Shown: positions 1-6,642 of the stretch, in pieces
How positions within the stretch are numbered: position 1 is the stretch's first letter
How the letters are laid out: the number at the start of each line of letters is the position of its first letter
Source: Rikenellaceae bacterium
Lineage (GTDB): Bacteria > Bacteroidota > Bacteroidia > Bacteroidales > UBA932
Length of the DNA: 8,803 bases
Direction of reading: 5' to 3'
Assembly: GCA_900769735.1 (NCBI GenBank)
Contig: CAAGHY010000170.1
Coordinates: 1-8,803, forward strand
Notes under the pieces: model-generated
Database searches by the model: none
What the model was told of the DNA's origin: nothing
What the model saw: only the letters and a program-made list of their open reading frames with translations
Translations under genes and position numbers: made by a program

Positions 1-2
1 TG

Positions 3-1460
3 GTTTCCTGGCTGGGATTCAAGGCTGATATCTCCATCCTTGCTGTACCGCTGATGGCGCTTGGATTCATATTCTCAATTTCCAAAAAAGACCAGAGAAG
101 AAACATCTCAGAACTTATAGTGGGATTTTCACTGCTGTTCCTTGGTCTTTCGCTTATGAAAGAGTCTGTTCCAGATTTGCAGAAAACCCCTGAAGTGCTT
201 TCATTCATCCAGGGATGGCAGGGATACGGCTTTGGTTCAGTACTGATCTTCCTTGTATTTGGTACACTGCTTACTTTGGTACTACAGTCATCCAGTGCAA
301 CAATGGCCCTAACCCTAATTATGCTTAATATGGGTTGGATAAGGTTTGATATGGCTTGTGCAATGGTACTTGGTGAGAACATTGGTACAACCATTACAGC
401 AAATATTGCGGCTGCAGTTGGTAATACATCAGCAAAGAGGGCTGCCCTTGCACATACAGTATTCAATCTGTTTGGTGTAATATGGGCATTATGTACATTC
501 TCATTGTTCCTCAAACTTACAGGGTTTATAACTTCAACACTGTTTGCAGTACCAAACCCTGCTGCAGAGGGATTTGTAGTGGAGTCAGCTGCAGCTGCTG
601 ATGGTTCCCTTGTACAGTCACCTTCACAAACCGCTGCCCTGTTCGGACTTTCAATGCTCCACACCCTGTTCAATACAATAAATACCTTTATTCTCATCTG
701 GTTTATTCCAACCATTGAGAAACTTGTATGCAGTATAATAAAAGAGTCTCCAAACAAGGATAAGGAGATGTACAAGCTCAAATATATAAATGCAGGCCCT
801 ATTGGAACACCTGAGCTGGCAACTGAGCAGGCATTCAAGGAGATTATCCACTTTGCAAACATTTCCCGTAACGGGTTGCAGTATACAAAGGAGGCAATTA
901 AGGAGAGTGATTCCGGCAAATTTGAGGAATTGCGTGCCAAAATGGTAAAATATGAAGAGATTGCAGACCGTATTGAACTGGAAATTGCAAACTTCCTTAA
1001 CGGGGTGTCTGCAGGAGACATAAGTACAGAGACCTCTATGAAAATTCAGGCAATGTACAAGATTATTGGAGAGCTGGAATCATTGGGAGATTCAGGTGAA
1101 ACCATCAGCCGAATCCTTACAAGACGCAATACCCACAAAAAGACATTTGACCAGGAAACATTGGATAACCTGGCTAAAATGGCAGAGTCTGTAGACAAGG
1201 CATACCAGAAAATGATTGAGAATCTGGAAGCTGCACACGCAGGGACACTCACAGAGATTTCAAACGCATACAATGCTGAATCCCATATTAATACCTTAAG
1301 AAATTACTTAAGGGACTCTGAGATTGAAGCAATAGAAAACGGTTCCAGAAACTACCAGAGCAGTATCTACTATATGGATATTGTAAGTGAACTTGAGGCA
1401 ATGGGAGACTTCATTATCAACATCTCCCAAGATCTTGAAAGAGCGTTTCTGAAGAAGTAA
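3..1460 (+). CDS. Na+/phosphate cotransporter family protein with C-terminal PhoU-like domain, 5' end outside the window
   Basis: Integral inner-membrane transporter of the Na/Pi cotransporter (NptA/PNaS) family, expected to import phosphate with sodium. The frame is open to the left edge (V-S-W-L-G-F-K... at base 3), so the first ATG at 54 is internal and roughly 90 N-terminal residues, including the first inverted repeat, lie outside the window. Visible are several hydrophobic helices, the second-repeat QSSSA motif (bases 285-299), which is the family's substrate/ion-binding signature, and a following GENIGTT segment. After the last membrane helix (around IWFIPTIEKL) comes a soluble, helix-rich region of about 240 residues with PhoU-like heptads (FKEIIHFANISRNGL, IGELESLGDSGE). 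This arrangement is common in bacterial members and is thought to be regulatory. It converges on the ABC-F gene. The family call is firm; phosphate as substrate is inferred from the family. Confidence 0.93.
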   Translation, partial: VSWLGFKADISILAVPLMALGFIFSISKKDQRRNISELIVGFSLLFLGLSLMKESVPDLQKTPEVLSFIQGWQGYGFGSVLIFLVFGTLLTLVLQSSSATMALTLIMLNMGWIRFDMACAMVLGENIGTTITANIAAAVGNTSAKRAALAHTVFNLFGVIWALCTFSLFLKLTGFITSTLFAVPNPAAEGFVVESAAAADGSLVQSPSQTAALFGLSMLHTLFNTINTFILIWFIPTIEKLVCSIIKESPNKDKEMYKLKYINAGPIGTPELATEQAFKEIIHFANISRNGLQYTKEAIKESDSGKFEELRAKMVKYEEIADRIELEIANFLNGVSAGDISTETSMKIQAMYKIIGELESLGDSGETISRILTRRNTHKKTFDQETLDNLAKMAESVDKAYQKMIENLEAAHAGTLTEISNAYNAESHINTLRNYLRDSEIEAIENGSRNYQSSIYYMDIVSELEAMGDFIINISQDLERAFLKK

Positions 1461-1469
1461 TACAATGAA

Positions 1470-1540
1470 AAAGTGACTCAAAGCTTGGGATTGAAGTTAA
1501 CCTGTTTTAAACTTCCCACTTTGAGTCACTTTAATTTTAT
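1470..1540. terminator. Bidirectional intrinsic terminator between convergent genes
   Basis: A perfect 14-bp inverted repeat (AAAGTGACTCAAAG at 1470-1483 and its complement at 1519-1532) encloses further pairing (TGGGA 1486-1490 with TCCCA 1514-1518). A T-rich tract follows on the plus strand (TTTAATTTTA), and a five-T run follows the stem on the minus strand. It sits between two convergent stop codons (1460 and 1550), so it can serve both transcripts. Confidence 0.88.
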
Positions 1541-1549
1541 ATTTCAGCC

Positions 1550-3190
1550 CTATTGGTTCTTCCTCTCAATCTCCCTCAAACTGTCCATTTTCTTCTTCTC
1601 AAGGAAGTCATAAACACCGCCAAGATGCTCAATCACACGTTTGTTGGAGAACTCATAAACCTTGGAAACCAGACCATCCAAGAAATCACGGTCGTGTGAA
1701 ACCACAATAAGGGTACCGTCAAAATTTATCAACGCCTCCTTAAGGATATCTTTGGTCTTCAGATCAAGGTGATTGGTAGGCTCATCAAGGATAAGCATAT
1801 TCACAGGTTCCAGCAACAACTTTATCATTGCCAATCTGGTCCTTTCTCCTCCCGACAGCACTTTCACCATCTTCTCCGAATCATCCCTGCCAAACATAAA
1901 TGCACCCAGAATATCCCTCAACTTGGTACGGATATCCCCTACCGCCACATCATCAATTGTTTTGAAGACAGTCTTCTCCTCATCCAGCAAAGATGCCTCA
2001 TTCTGGGCAAAATAACCTATCTTGAGGTTATGTCCGAGAGCCAATTCTCCAGTAAAATCTATCTGCCCCATAATTGCCTTTACCATAGTTGATTTTCCCT
2101 CACCGTTCTTGCCAACAAAAGCAACCTTGTCTCCGCGCTCAATGGTGATTGAAGCATTGTTGAACACATTGTGTTCTCCGTAGGATTTGCCCAGTTCGTG
2201 GGTTACCACAGGATACGAACCTGAACGGGGTGCAGGCGGGAACCTCAAGTTCAATGCACTTCTGTCCTCCGGATCCACCTCCAGAATCTCAAGTTTCTCA
2301 AGCATCCTAACCCTGGACTGTACCTGGTTTGTCTTTGAATAGGTACCCTTGAACCTCTCAATGAAATCCTTGGTCTCAGCAATCATCTTCTGCTGGTTGT
2401 CATACGCAGCCTGCTGCTGCTGTCTGCGCTCTGCCCTCAGCTCAAGGTATTTTGAGTAATTGACTTTATAATCGTAGATTTTGCCCATTGTAATCTCAAT
2501 GGTACGGGTAGTGATGTGGTCTACAAACGCTTTGTCGTGGGAAATTACCATAACCGAGTTTGCACTGTTTATGATAAAATCCTCCAGCCACTCAATTGAC
2601 TCAATATCAAGGTGGTTAGTAGGCTCATCCAACAACAGCAATGTAGGTTTCTGAAGCAGGATCTTGGCAAGTTCAATACGCATTCTCCAGCCGCCTGAGA
2701 ACTCGGAAGTCTGTCTTTGAAGGTCACTTCTCACAAATCCCAGACCCATAAGGGTACGCTCTACATCCTCCTGATAGTTTGTAAGGTCAATCCTGTAGAA
2801 TTTTTCTGAAAGGGCGGTAACCTTCTCAATCAGCCCCATATACTCATCACTGTCATAATCAGTGCGGGTAGTAAGTTCATTGTTTATCTTCTCAATCTCC
2901 CTCTCAATCTCAAACAAATGCTCAAAAGCAAGGCAAGCCTCCTCAAATACGGTACGTCCGTTCTCAACCATAAGATGCTGCGGAAGGTAACCTATCTTGC
3001 CACCATCCGTTACCGTAACCTTGCCCCTGGTTGGACTCTTCACACCTGCCAGAATCTTTAGCATAGTGGATTTGCCTGCACCGTTCTTGCCCATAAGGGC
3101 AATACGGTCCTTATCGTTAATTACAAAAGAAATATCCTTGAAAAGCGTTGTACCGCTGAACTCTACCGTTAAACCGTCTACTGAAACCAT
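1550..3190 (-). CDS. ABC-F family ATP-binding cassette protein
   Basis: Soluble twin-ATPase of the ABC-F class. These proteins act on the ribosome as translation factors or resistance factors and have no membrane domain. Numbered from the ATG at 3190 (546 aa): first Walker A GKNGAGKST 34-42, signature SGGW 165-168, Walker B/D-loop LLLLDEPTNHLD 184-195, switch His218; an inter-domain linker of about 240-305 with a Q/R-rich helical hairpin (RAERRQQQQAA) typical of the P-site-tRNA-interacting motif; second Walker A GKNGEGKST 360-368, then LSGGE and a second LILDEPTNHLD. There is no long Uup-type C-terminal coiled coil. The frame could extend to a TTG at 3214, but that TTG overlaps the -7 promoter element and homologues begin M-[VI]-S-V-D-G-L, so the ATG at 3190 is preferred. 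It lies 65 bp from the DUF5686 stop and has its own promoter. The exact ABC-F subgroup and antibiotic role are not assigned. Confidence 0.95.
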   Translation of the reverse strand: MVSVDGLTVEFSGTTLFKDISFVINDKDRIALMGKNGAGKSTMLKILAGVKSPTRGKVTVTDGGKIGYLPQHLMVENGRTVFEEACLAFEHLFEIEREIEKINNELTTRTDYDSDEYMGLIEKVTALSEKFYRIDLTNYQEDVERTLMGLGFVRSDLQRQTSEFSGGWRMRIELAKILLQKPTLLLLDEPTNHLDIESIEWLEDFIINSANSVMVISHDKAFVDHITTRTIEITMGKIYDYKVNYSKYLELRAERRQQQQAAYDNQQKMIAETKDFIERFKGTYSKTNQVQSRVRMLEKLEILEVDPEDRSALNLRFPPAPRSGSYPVVTHELGKSYGEHNVFNNASITIERGDKVAFVGKNGEGKSTMVKAIMGQIDFTGELALGHNLKIGYFAQNEASLLDEEKTVFKTIDDVAVGDIRTKLRDILGAFMFGRDDSEKMVKVLSGGERTRLAMIKLLLEPVNMLILDEPTNHLDLKTKDILKEALINFDGTLIVVSHDRDFLDGLVSKVYEFSNKRVIEHLGGVYDFLEKKKMDSLREIERKNQ

Positions 3191-3211
3191 CTTTATCTGA
3201 AATTTAGGCCA

Positions 3212-3219
3212 CAAAGATA
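3212..3219 (-). promoter_or_regulatory. Bacteroidetes-type -7 promoter element for the ABC-F gene
   Basis: The minus strand reads TATCTTTG, an exact match to the Bacteroidetes -7 consensus TAnnTTTG, ending 21 bases before the ATG at 3190. No convincing -33 TTTG is present at the usual 19-21 base spacing. The element overlaps the TTG that would otherwise extend the reading frame, which argues against that start. Confidence 0.6.
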
Positions 3220-3255
3220 AGACTTTGCGCAGAAAATGAATGCGATTCTGGCAAA

Positions 3256-5403
3256 TCAGTTGAAGATCTCAAATGTGAACTTCACACCTACTGCATCAGG
3301 TTTGTTCACCTGGCCGCCCCAGAATAGACCTACATTGAAGAGATAAGTGCCAATTCCATAGCCTACTTCAAAGTAAGGTTTCATTGTATTGGCAAACAGT
3401 ATGTTGCAATAGATTTTTTCGCGTGTGATGTACTTCACGTTCTTGAATATTGAAGGGACAAGCAAAAACGGTGCATCGTACCTGATGTTTGCCCTGAAGT
3501 ATTTGTCCACTTCATTGTACTGATGCCTTCTAAGGAGCTGGAATGCACCTCCAATATCATCATCCCATCCTGCTGGAAGGTTGTTTTTTCTGAAGTAGTT
3601 GAACTCAGCAAAGAAAAGGTCTGTATAGTTGAAGAATATACCGGCCCCTACCCTGTAGTACAAGGTATGCATTGGACCTGTATTCACTTTATGGCTCATA
3701 TCAAACTCCAGTCTGTTGTAGGCTGTTGTACTATTGAATACATCCTCTATGGCTTTTGCATAGTTTACGGTAAAGGTCGGGTATCGGGAATAGAGGTATA
3801 CCTTTCTCTCTCCGTTGAAGTAATAATACTGGTGCGGAGTGTAGGAAATTTCCACTTCGGGCACAAAAGACCTGTAAGTGTGGCGGGCTATCTCCTTGGA
3901 CCTTTTCACGTAACGGCTGTCGGGATAAAGAACGGTAAGGTTAGATTTACCCATTTCCTGATATGTCTGCAGTGCAATGTTTGTACTTAAAGTGAATCCG
4001 TTGAAAAGCTCTATTTTATGGCCGGCACGGGCATAGGAGTTCCTGAACTTCTTCAGGTTCAGTTTGCTTGTGTCAAACACCATAAAAGGAAGATCATACA
4101 GTGACTTGAGGATACGGTCCGTTTCAATCTTGTTTCCGTTTCCTATATCCAGGAATACACGGCTCATATGGCGCGGAGCATAGTTCATCTCCCCTTTCAC
4201 CCCCCAGTAGAATTCTTTGTACTTGAAGTTGTAACCGATGCGCGGCTCAAGGTAAAAGAGCTTGTCTTTAGGAGTAAGCTTTGTATATTTCAGTTTCTGG
4301 GTATAGGAGATACCGTGTCTGGTACTGTAATCAAACAGCACAGGGCTTACAAGAGGGTTTACCTTCAATTCTCCAATGTTTTTGAGATCAAACGTATGCT
4401 TGTTCACAATAAAACGGCCCATTTTTTCCCAGGCACTTGGCTTTTTCACCTTTGCTTTGCTGGTATCTCTGTTTGATATGGGCGGCATATCTGCCAACAT
4501 AACAGAATCACGGAAACTGAGGTAGAAGTTGGCACGGGCTGAGAGGGTATCCACCTTAGTCTTGTATTGCAGGGAAAGGTTATATTTGTCCCTTCCCCTC
4601 TCCCTCACAAAATGGGACGGGGCAATTTTATTGTACCACCAGGATGATGAATATTTTCCGTGCAGATGGTTTCCCAAAATTCTGGCATCGGTCTGGATTT
4701 CCAGCTTTTTAGGGAGGAATTCATCGGGAGTACCTTCCTCTCCCATCTTTATGCAGCTGGTATAGTCCATAAACTCCATTCCTCCGCTGAAAATCATTTC
4801 CCTTATAGACCAGTTGCGGTCTGTGGCAATTAAATGACCTTCCACAAACTTGAAATTGGTGATGTTCGGTTTGAAGCCAATCTTGTAATATGTAGCTCCG
4901 TTGGATTGCCATATGGAATCAAGGGAAAACTGATAATATTTGTCTGACTTGTATGCCAATGGGGAATAAAGATTGCCGTAAAGATACTGGTCATATACAT
5001 ACAATCTCAGATTTGGAGCCATAATCAGCTCAATATGTCTCTCCACAAAACGTCTTTTATTTGAAGAGATGGTAAACATTGTCTGATTATAGATATTGGG
5101 ATTGGTAAAAGTTACACCGCCAATAAACTCCGCATTGTAGTGGTTCTCACCCTTACTGGCTTTATTCAGATACGGAATATATTCCTGCAGACGGTTTCTC
5201 CTCAGAAAGTCCACATTACCCTTCACAAAAATGTCAGCCTCATAATCCGGCTTGTTATTATTGAAAATTGCCGCCTGAACACGCAGTCTGTTTACCAGAG
5301 AGTCTGTGAAAGTTTGCAGATAAGGCTTCTTTTTCTTGCAGAATCCATCCACTGGAGAGCCCACAAGAAGCAATAAAAGGAGTATTTTAAGCAGAAACCT
5401 CAT
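3256..5403 (-). CDS. DUF5686 family outer-membrane beta-barrel protein, short form
   Basis: Predicted outer-membrane protein of 715 aa. It begins with a signal peptide (MRFLLKILLLLLLVGSPVDG, then FCKKKK); the Cys lacks a proper lipobox, so signal peptidase I export is likelier than lipidation. Residues of about 25-290 match the DUF5686 region as I know it (YEADIFVKGNVDFLRRNRL, the FTISSNKRRF stretch, and a beta-rich section with IATDRNWSIREMIFSGGMEFMD broken here into motifs). The C-terminal half has alternating aromatic strands typical of a barrel and ends GVKFTFEIFN, a plausible terminal strand. Many family members carry an N-terminal carboxypeptidase-regulatory-like domain of about 80 residues; none is present here. 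A TTG lies directly before the ATG at 5403, but the ATG is the sensible start. The gene is divergent from the tRNA operon. Its function is unknown. Confidence 0.85.
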   Translation of the reverse strand: MRFLLKILLLLLLVGSPVDGFCKKKKPYLQTFTDSLVNRLRVQAAIFNNNKPDYEADIFVKGNVDFLRRNRLQEYIPYLNKASKGENHYNAEFIGGVTFTNPNIYNQTMFTISSNKRRFVERHIELIMAPNLRLYVYDQYLYGNLYSPLAYKSDKYYQFSLDSIWQSNGATYYKIGFKPNITNFKFVEGHLIATDRNWSIREMIFSGGMEFMDYTSCIKMGEEGTPDEFLPKKLEIQTDARILGNHLHGKYSSSWWYNKIAPSHFVRERGRDKYNLSLQYKTKVDTLSARANFYLSFRDSVMLADMPPISNRDTSKAKVKKPSAWEKMGRFIVNKHTFDLKNIGELKVNPLVSPVLFDYSTRHGISYTQKLKYTKLTPKDKLFYLEPRIGYNFKYKEFYWGVKGEMNYAPRHMSRVFLDIGNGNKIETDRILKSLYDLPFMVFDTSKLNLKKFRNSYARAGHKIELFNGFTLSTNIALQTYQEMGKSNLTVLYPDSRYVKRSKEIARHTYRSFVPEVEISYTPHQYYYFNGERKVYLYSRYPTFTVNYAKAIEDVFNSTTAYNRLEFDMSHKVNTGPMHTLYYRVGAGIFFNYTDLFFAEFNYFRKNNLPAGWDDDIGGAFQLLRRHQYNEVDKYFRANIRYDAPFLLVPSIFKNVKYITREKIYCNILFANTMKPYFEVGYGIGTYLFNVGLFWGGQVNKPDAVGVKFTFEIFN

Positions 5404-5421
5404 CAAATCCCTTATTTTTCT

Positions 5422-5429
5422 GTAAAGTT
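5422..5429 (-). promoter_or_regulatory. Possible -7 element for the DUF5686 gene
   Basis: The minus strand reads TAACTTTA, one base off TAnnTTTG, 18 bases before the ATG at 5403. No -33 TTTG is seen at the right spacing. This is the best candidate in a 71-bp divergent intergenic gap, but it is weak. Confidence 0.3.
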
Positions 5430-5451
5430 AATAAGATTTGTGTAAAAAAAA

Positions 5452-5482
5452 TTTGGACTGAAAGAAAAAGTGTATATCTTTG
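5452..5482 (+). promoter_or_regulatory. Promoter of the tRNA-Arg/tRNA-Lys operon
   Basis: TTTG at 5452-5455, a 19-base spacer, then TATCTTTG at 5475-5482. This is a full match to the Bacteroidetes sigma promoter (-33 TTTG, -7 TAnnTTTG, 19-21 bp spacing). Transcription would start a few bases after 5482, about 25-30 bases before the first tRNA. Confidence 0.82.
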
Positions 5483-5484
5483 CA

Positions 5485-5511
5485 CCCGCTAAAGGCAATA
5501 AGCCAAGCGGG
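5485..5511 (+). other. Inverted repeat in the tRNA operon leader
   Basis: CCCGCT (5485-5490) pairs with AGCGGG (5506-5511), with an inner GGC/GCC pair (5494-5496 with 5502-5504). The hairpin sits between the promoter and the first base of tRNA-Arg. It could be a leader hairpin that shapes 5' processing; part of the left arm may lie upstream of the actual transcription start. Confidence 0.45.
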
Positions 5512-5514
5512 ACT

Positions 5515-5588
5515 GGTCCAGTAGCTCAGTTGGATAGAGCAACAGATTTCTAATCTGTGGGTCAGGGGTTCGAATCCCTTCTGGATCA
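5515..5588 (+). tRNA. tRNA-Arg (anticodon TCT)
   Basis: A complete cloverleaf can be drawn. Acceptor GGTCCAG pairs with CTGGATC (5581-5587) with A5588 as discriminator; the D arm contains AGCTCAGTTGGAT; anticodon stem ACAGA/TCTGT encloses loop TTTCTAA, so the anticodon is TCT, reading AGA; the T arm has GGTTCGAATCC. CCA is not encoded, as is usual in Bacteroidota. First gene of a two-tRNA operon. Confidence 0.96.
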
Positions 5589-5596
5589 CATACAAA

Positions 5597-5669
5597 GACT
5601 CGCTAGCTCAGCTGGTAGAGCACGACACTCTTAATGTTGGGGTCCAGGGTTCGATCCCCTGGCGGGTCA
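5597..5669 (+). tRNA. tRNA-Lys (anticodon CTT)
   Basis: Acceptor GACTCGC pairs with GCGGGTC (5662-5668, one G-U), with A5669 as discriminator. Anticodon stem CGACA/TGTTG encloses loop CTCTTAA, giving anticodon CTT for AAG codons; the T arm has GGTTCGATCC. It lies 8 bases after tRNA-Arg, so the two are almost certainly cotranscribed. CCA is not encoded. Its last bases recur downstream (see the repeat at 5791-5801), consistent with use as an integration target. Confidence 0.96.
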
Positions 5670-5674
5670 CAAAA
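5664..5674 (+). repeat. Direct repeat copy 1 at the tRNA-Lys 3' end (att-like)
   Basis: GGGTCACAAAA, spanning the last six bases of tRNA-Lys and five bases beyond. An identical 11-mer occurs at 5791-5801. A repeat of a tRNA 3' end in the downstream flank is the usual mark of site-specific integration by a tyrosine recombinase, though 11 bp is short. Confidence 0.5.
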
Positions 5675-5677
5675 ATG

Positions 5678-5720
5678 AAGCGCAAGTTCTTGGAAGACAA
5701 GGATTTGCGTTTTTTCTTTT
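5678..5720 (+). terminator. Intrinsic terminator of the tRNA operon
   Basis: A continuous 15-bp stem (5678-5692 with 5698-5712, including three G-U pairs) with a five-base loop GAAGA, followed by TTTCTTTT. It lies 8 bases after tRNA-Lys on the same strand. Confidence 0.88.
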
Positions 5721-5723
5721 AAA

Positions 5724-5744
5724 TCTGTGCCGATTCTGTGCCGA
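5724..5744. repeat. Tandem TCTGTGCCGA repeats
   Basis: TCTGTGCCGA occurs at 5724-5733 and again at 5735-5744, an 11-bp period (about one helical turn). The core returns in inverted orientation (ATCGGCAC) at 5869-5876. The pair also sits inside an imperfect inverted repeat (AATCTG 5722-5727 with CAGATT 5747-5752). Next to a tRNA-Lys integration-like site these could be recombinase arm-type binding sites; no recombinase gene is in the window. Confidence 0.45.
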
Positions 5745-5790
5745 CGCAGATTAGGTTAACTAACTGATTATCTGTTAATTATAATTTTTA

Positions 5791-5801
5791 GGGTCACAAA
5801 A
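5791..5801 (+). repeat. Direct repeat copy 2 (att-like)
   Basis: A second GGGTCACAAAA, identical to the tRNA-Lys 3' junction at 5664-5674. It lies in AT-rich non-coding DNA just before the accessory genes begin. Possible remnant of an element end. Confidence 0.45.
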
Positions 5802-5927
5802 TTTTCTCCTCTTTTTTTTTGCAATTAAAATGTAATCAGGAAGTTATAGGTGGTTTTTAGTTATAGATATCGGCACGAACATTGTTAATACGCTTATAAT
5901 CTGCATTATAAATTGATACATAAGAGA

Positions 5928-5952
5928 TGAGGGGTACAATTTGTACCCCTCA
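5928..5952 (-). terminator. Strong palindrome, probable terminator of the DUF3791-DUF3990 operon
   Basis: A 12-bp perfect inverted repeat (TGAGGGGTACAA 5928-5939, its complement 5941-5952, one central base) starting 10 bases after the stop of the last operon gene. On the minus strand no U-tract follows; on the plus strand a T-rich stretch (TATTTGTTTTTAAT) follows. It may act in either direction, and its position favours the minus-strand operon. Confidence 0.55.
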
Positions 5953-5962
5953 CTATTTGTTT

Positions 5963-6175
5963 TTAATCAATCTCCTGCTTTAAAAGCTCATAAATATAAG
6001 AAGGGCTTTGTGCATACAAACCACAATCAGAGTCCTGTATTTGTTGGTAAACTTTTGAGTTATACACAACCTTTAGGGCATCAGTAAGATTCACTTTGGA
6101 ATCAACAACCAGATACTCAATAAGTTTATCAACTATCCTGTTTATAAGAAATTCTTTCTGATTTTGTGCTATCAT
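5963..6175 (-). CDS. Small uncharacterised protein (70 aa), third gene of the DUF3791-DUF3990 operon
   Basis: A 70-aa soluble, mostly helical protein with no membrane segment and no recognisable catalytic motif. It begins MIAQNQKEFLINRIVDKL and carries a C-terminal GLYAQSPSYIYELLKQE stretch. Similar small proteins beside DUF3990 genes are familiar to me from gut Bacteroidales, but I cannot name the family with confidence. Its ATG overlaps the stop of the DUF3990 gene (ATGA at 6172-6175), which implies translational coupling and shared transcription. By position it may be an antitoxin or an accessory binding partner for the DUF3990 protein; this is inference only. A palindromic terminator lies 10 bases downstream. 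Confidence 0.8.
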   Translation of the reverse strand: MIAQNQKEFLINRIVDKLIEYLVVDSKVNLTDALKVVYNSKVYQQIQDSDCGLYAQSPSYIYELLKQEID

Positions 6176-6642
6176 AACCTTCTCAAGTATTTAAGCGCCT
6201 TCTCAGTTCCAAAGAAAAACTGGCTATTTAATTCTTTATAAGTAAGCTCACGGCTTAAGTCTTCAATTGAAAGTGTACCTTCCTCATAACGTCCAAGGAG
6301 ATATGCAACACCATCATTAGCTATGGGGCCTATGACAATATCATAATCGTGGGAAAAGTTCAAGTCTCTACTGCGGTTATTAAATATAAACTCAGCCCAT
6401 TCTCTGCATGGCTTATCAAATCTTAACACATTAAGTTCACCATTACATAAGAATTTCTCATTGAATTCATATTCCTGGATAATTGGATAACCGCCAAAGA
6501 GCTTAGACTTCTTTGCAGCCATCTGTTCAGCCTGAGAACGTATATCTGTAAGATAAAAGCCCTGTCCAAAATCTTTGTACTTGTGAGACTTTGAAAGGTT
6601 GATATCCTTAAAATCTACATTTGTGCCATGGTAAAGTATCAT
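6172..6642 (-). CDS. DUF3990 family protein, ADP-ribosyltransferase-like putative toxin
   Basis: A 156-aa soluble protein. The N-terminus MILYHGTN places His5 in a YHGT motif. It is followed by KDFGQGFYLTDIRSQAEQMA (Tyr30 in GFYLT, then a helix with conserved Ala), and near the C-terminus NSQFFFGTEKALKYL with Gln141. This order of His, Tyr and a late Gln/Glu resembles the three catalytic positions of H-Y-[E/Q] ADP-ribosyltransferases. The family is DUF3990 by its N-terminal and C-terminal motifs; the enzymatic role and any target are inferred from fold-like motifs, not shown. It is the middle gene of an operon, overlapping the upstream gene and the downstream gene by four bases each (ATGA both times). 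Such tight coupling with two small partners is typical of toxin-antitoxin modules. Confidence 0.85.
   Translation of the reverse strand: MILYHGTNVDFKDINLSKSHKYKDFGQGFYLTDIRSQAEQMAAKKSKLFGGYPIIQEYEFNEKFLCNGELNVLRFDKPCREWAEFIFNNRSRDLNFSHDYDIVIGPIANDGVAYLLGRYEEGTLSIEDLSRELTYKELNSQFFFGTEKALKYLRRL

Noticed and set aside
1769..2092. Overlapping plus-strand open frames of 107 and 80 residues
   Set aside because: Antisense to the well-supported ABC-F gene; no promoter and no recognisable protein pattern.
3191..3214. N-terminal extension of the ABC-F protein from a TTG start (adds eight residues)
   Set aside because: The TTG overlaps the -7 promoter element TATCTTTG, so it would not be transcribed as a start codon; the ATG at 3190 fits the family N-terminus.
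3523..3990. 155-residue plus-strand open frame
   Set aside because: Lies wholly antisense to the DUF5686 gene, with no start signal and cysteine-rich, unprotein-like composition; a shadow frame.
5404..5406. TTG start one codon before the DUF5686 ATG
   Set aside because: A TTG immediately followed by an ATG with a normal signal peptide; the ATG is the simpler start.
5804..5820. T-rich run as a terminator
   Set aside because: No stable hairpin directly precedes it, and the tRNA operon already has a strong terminator at 5678-5720.
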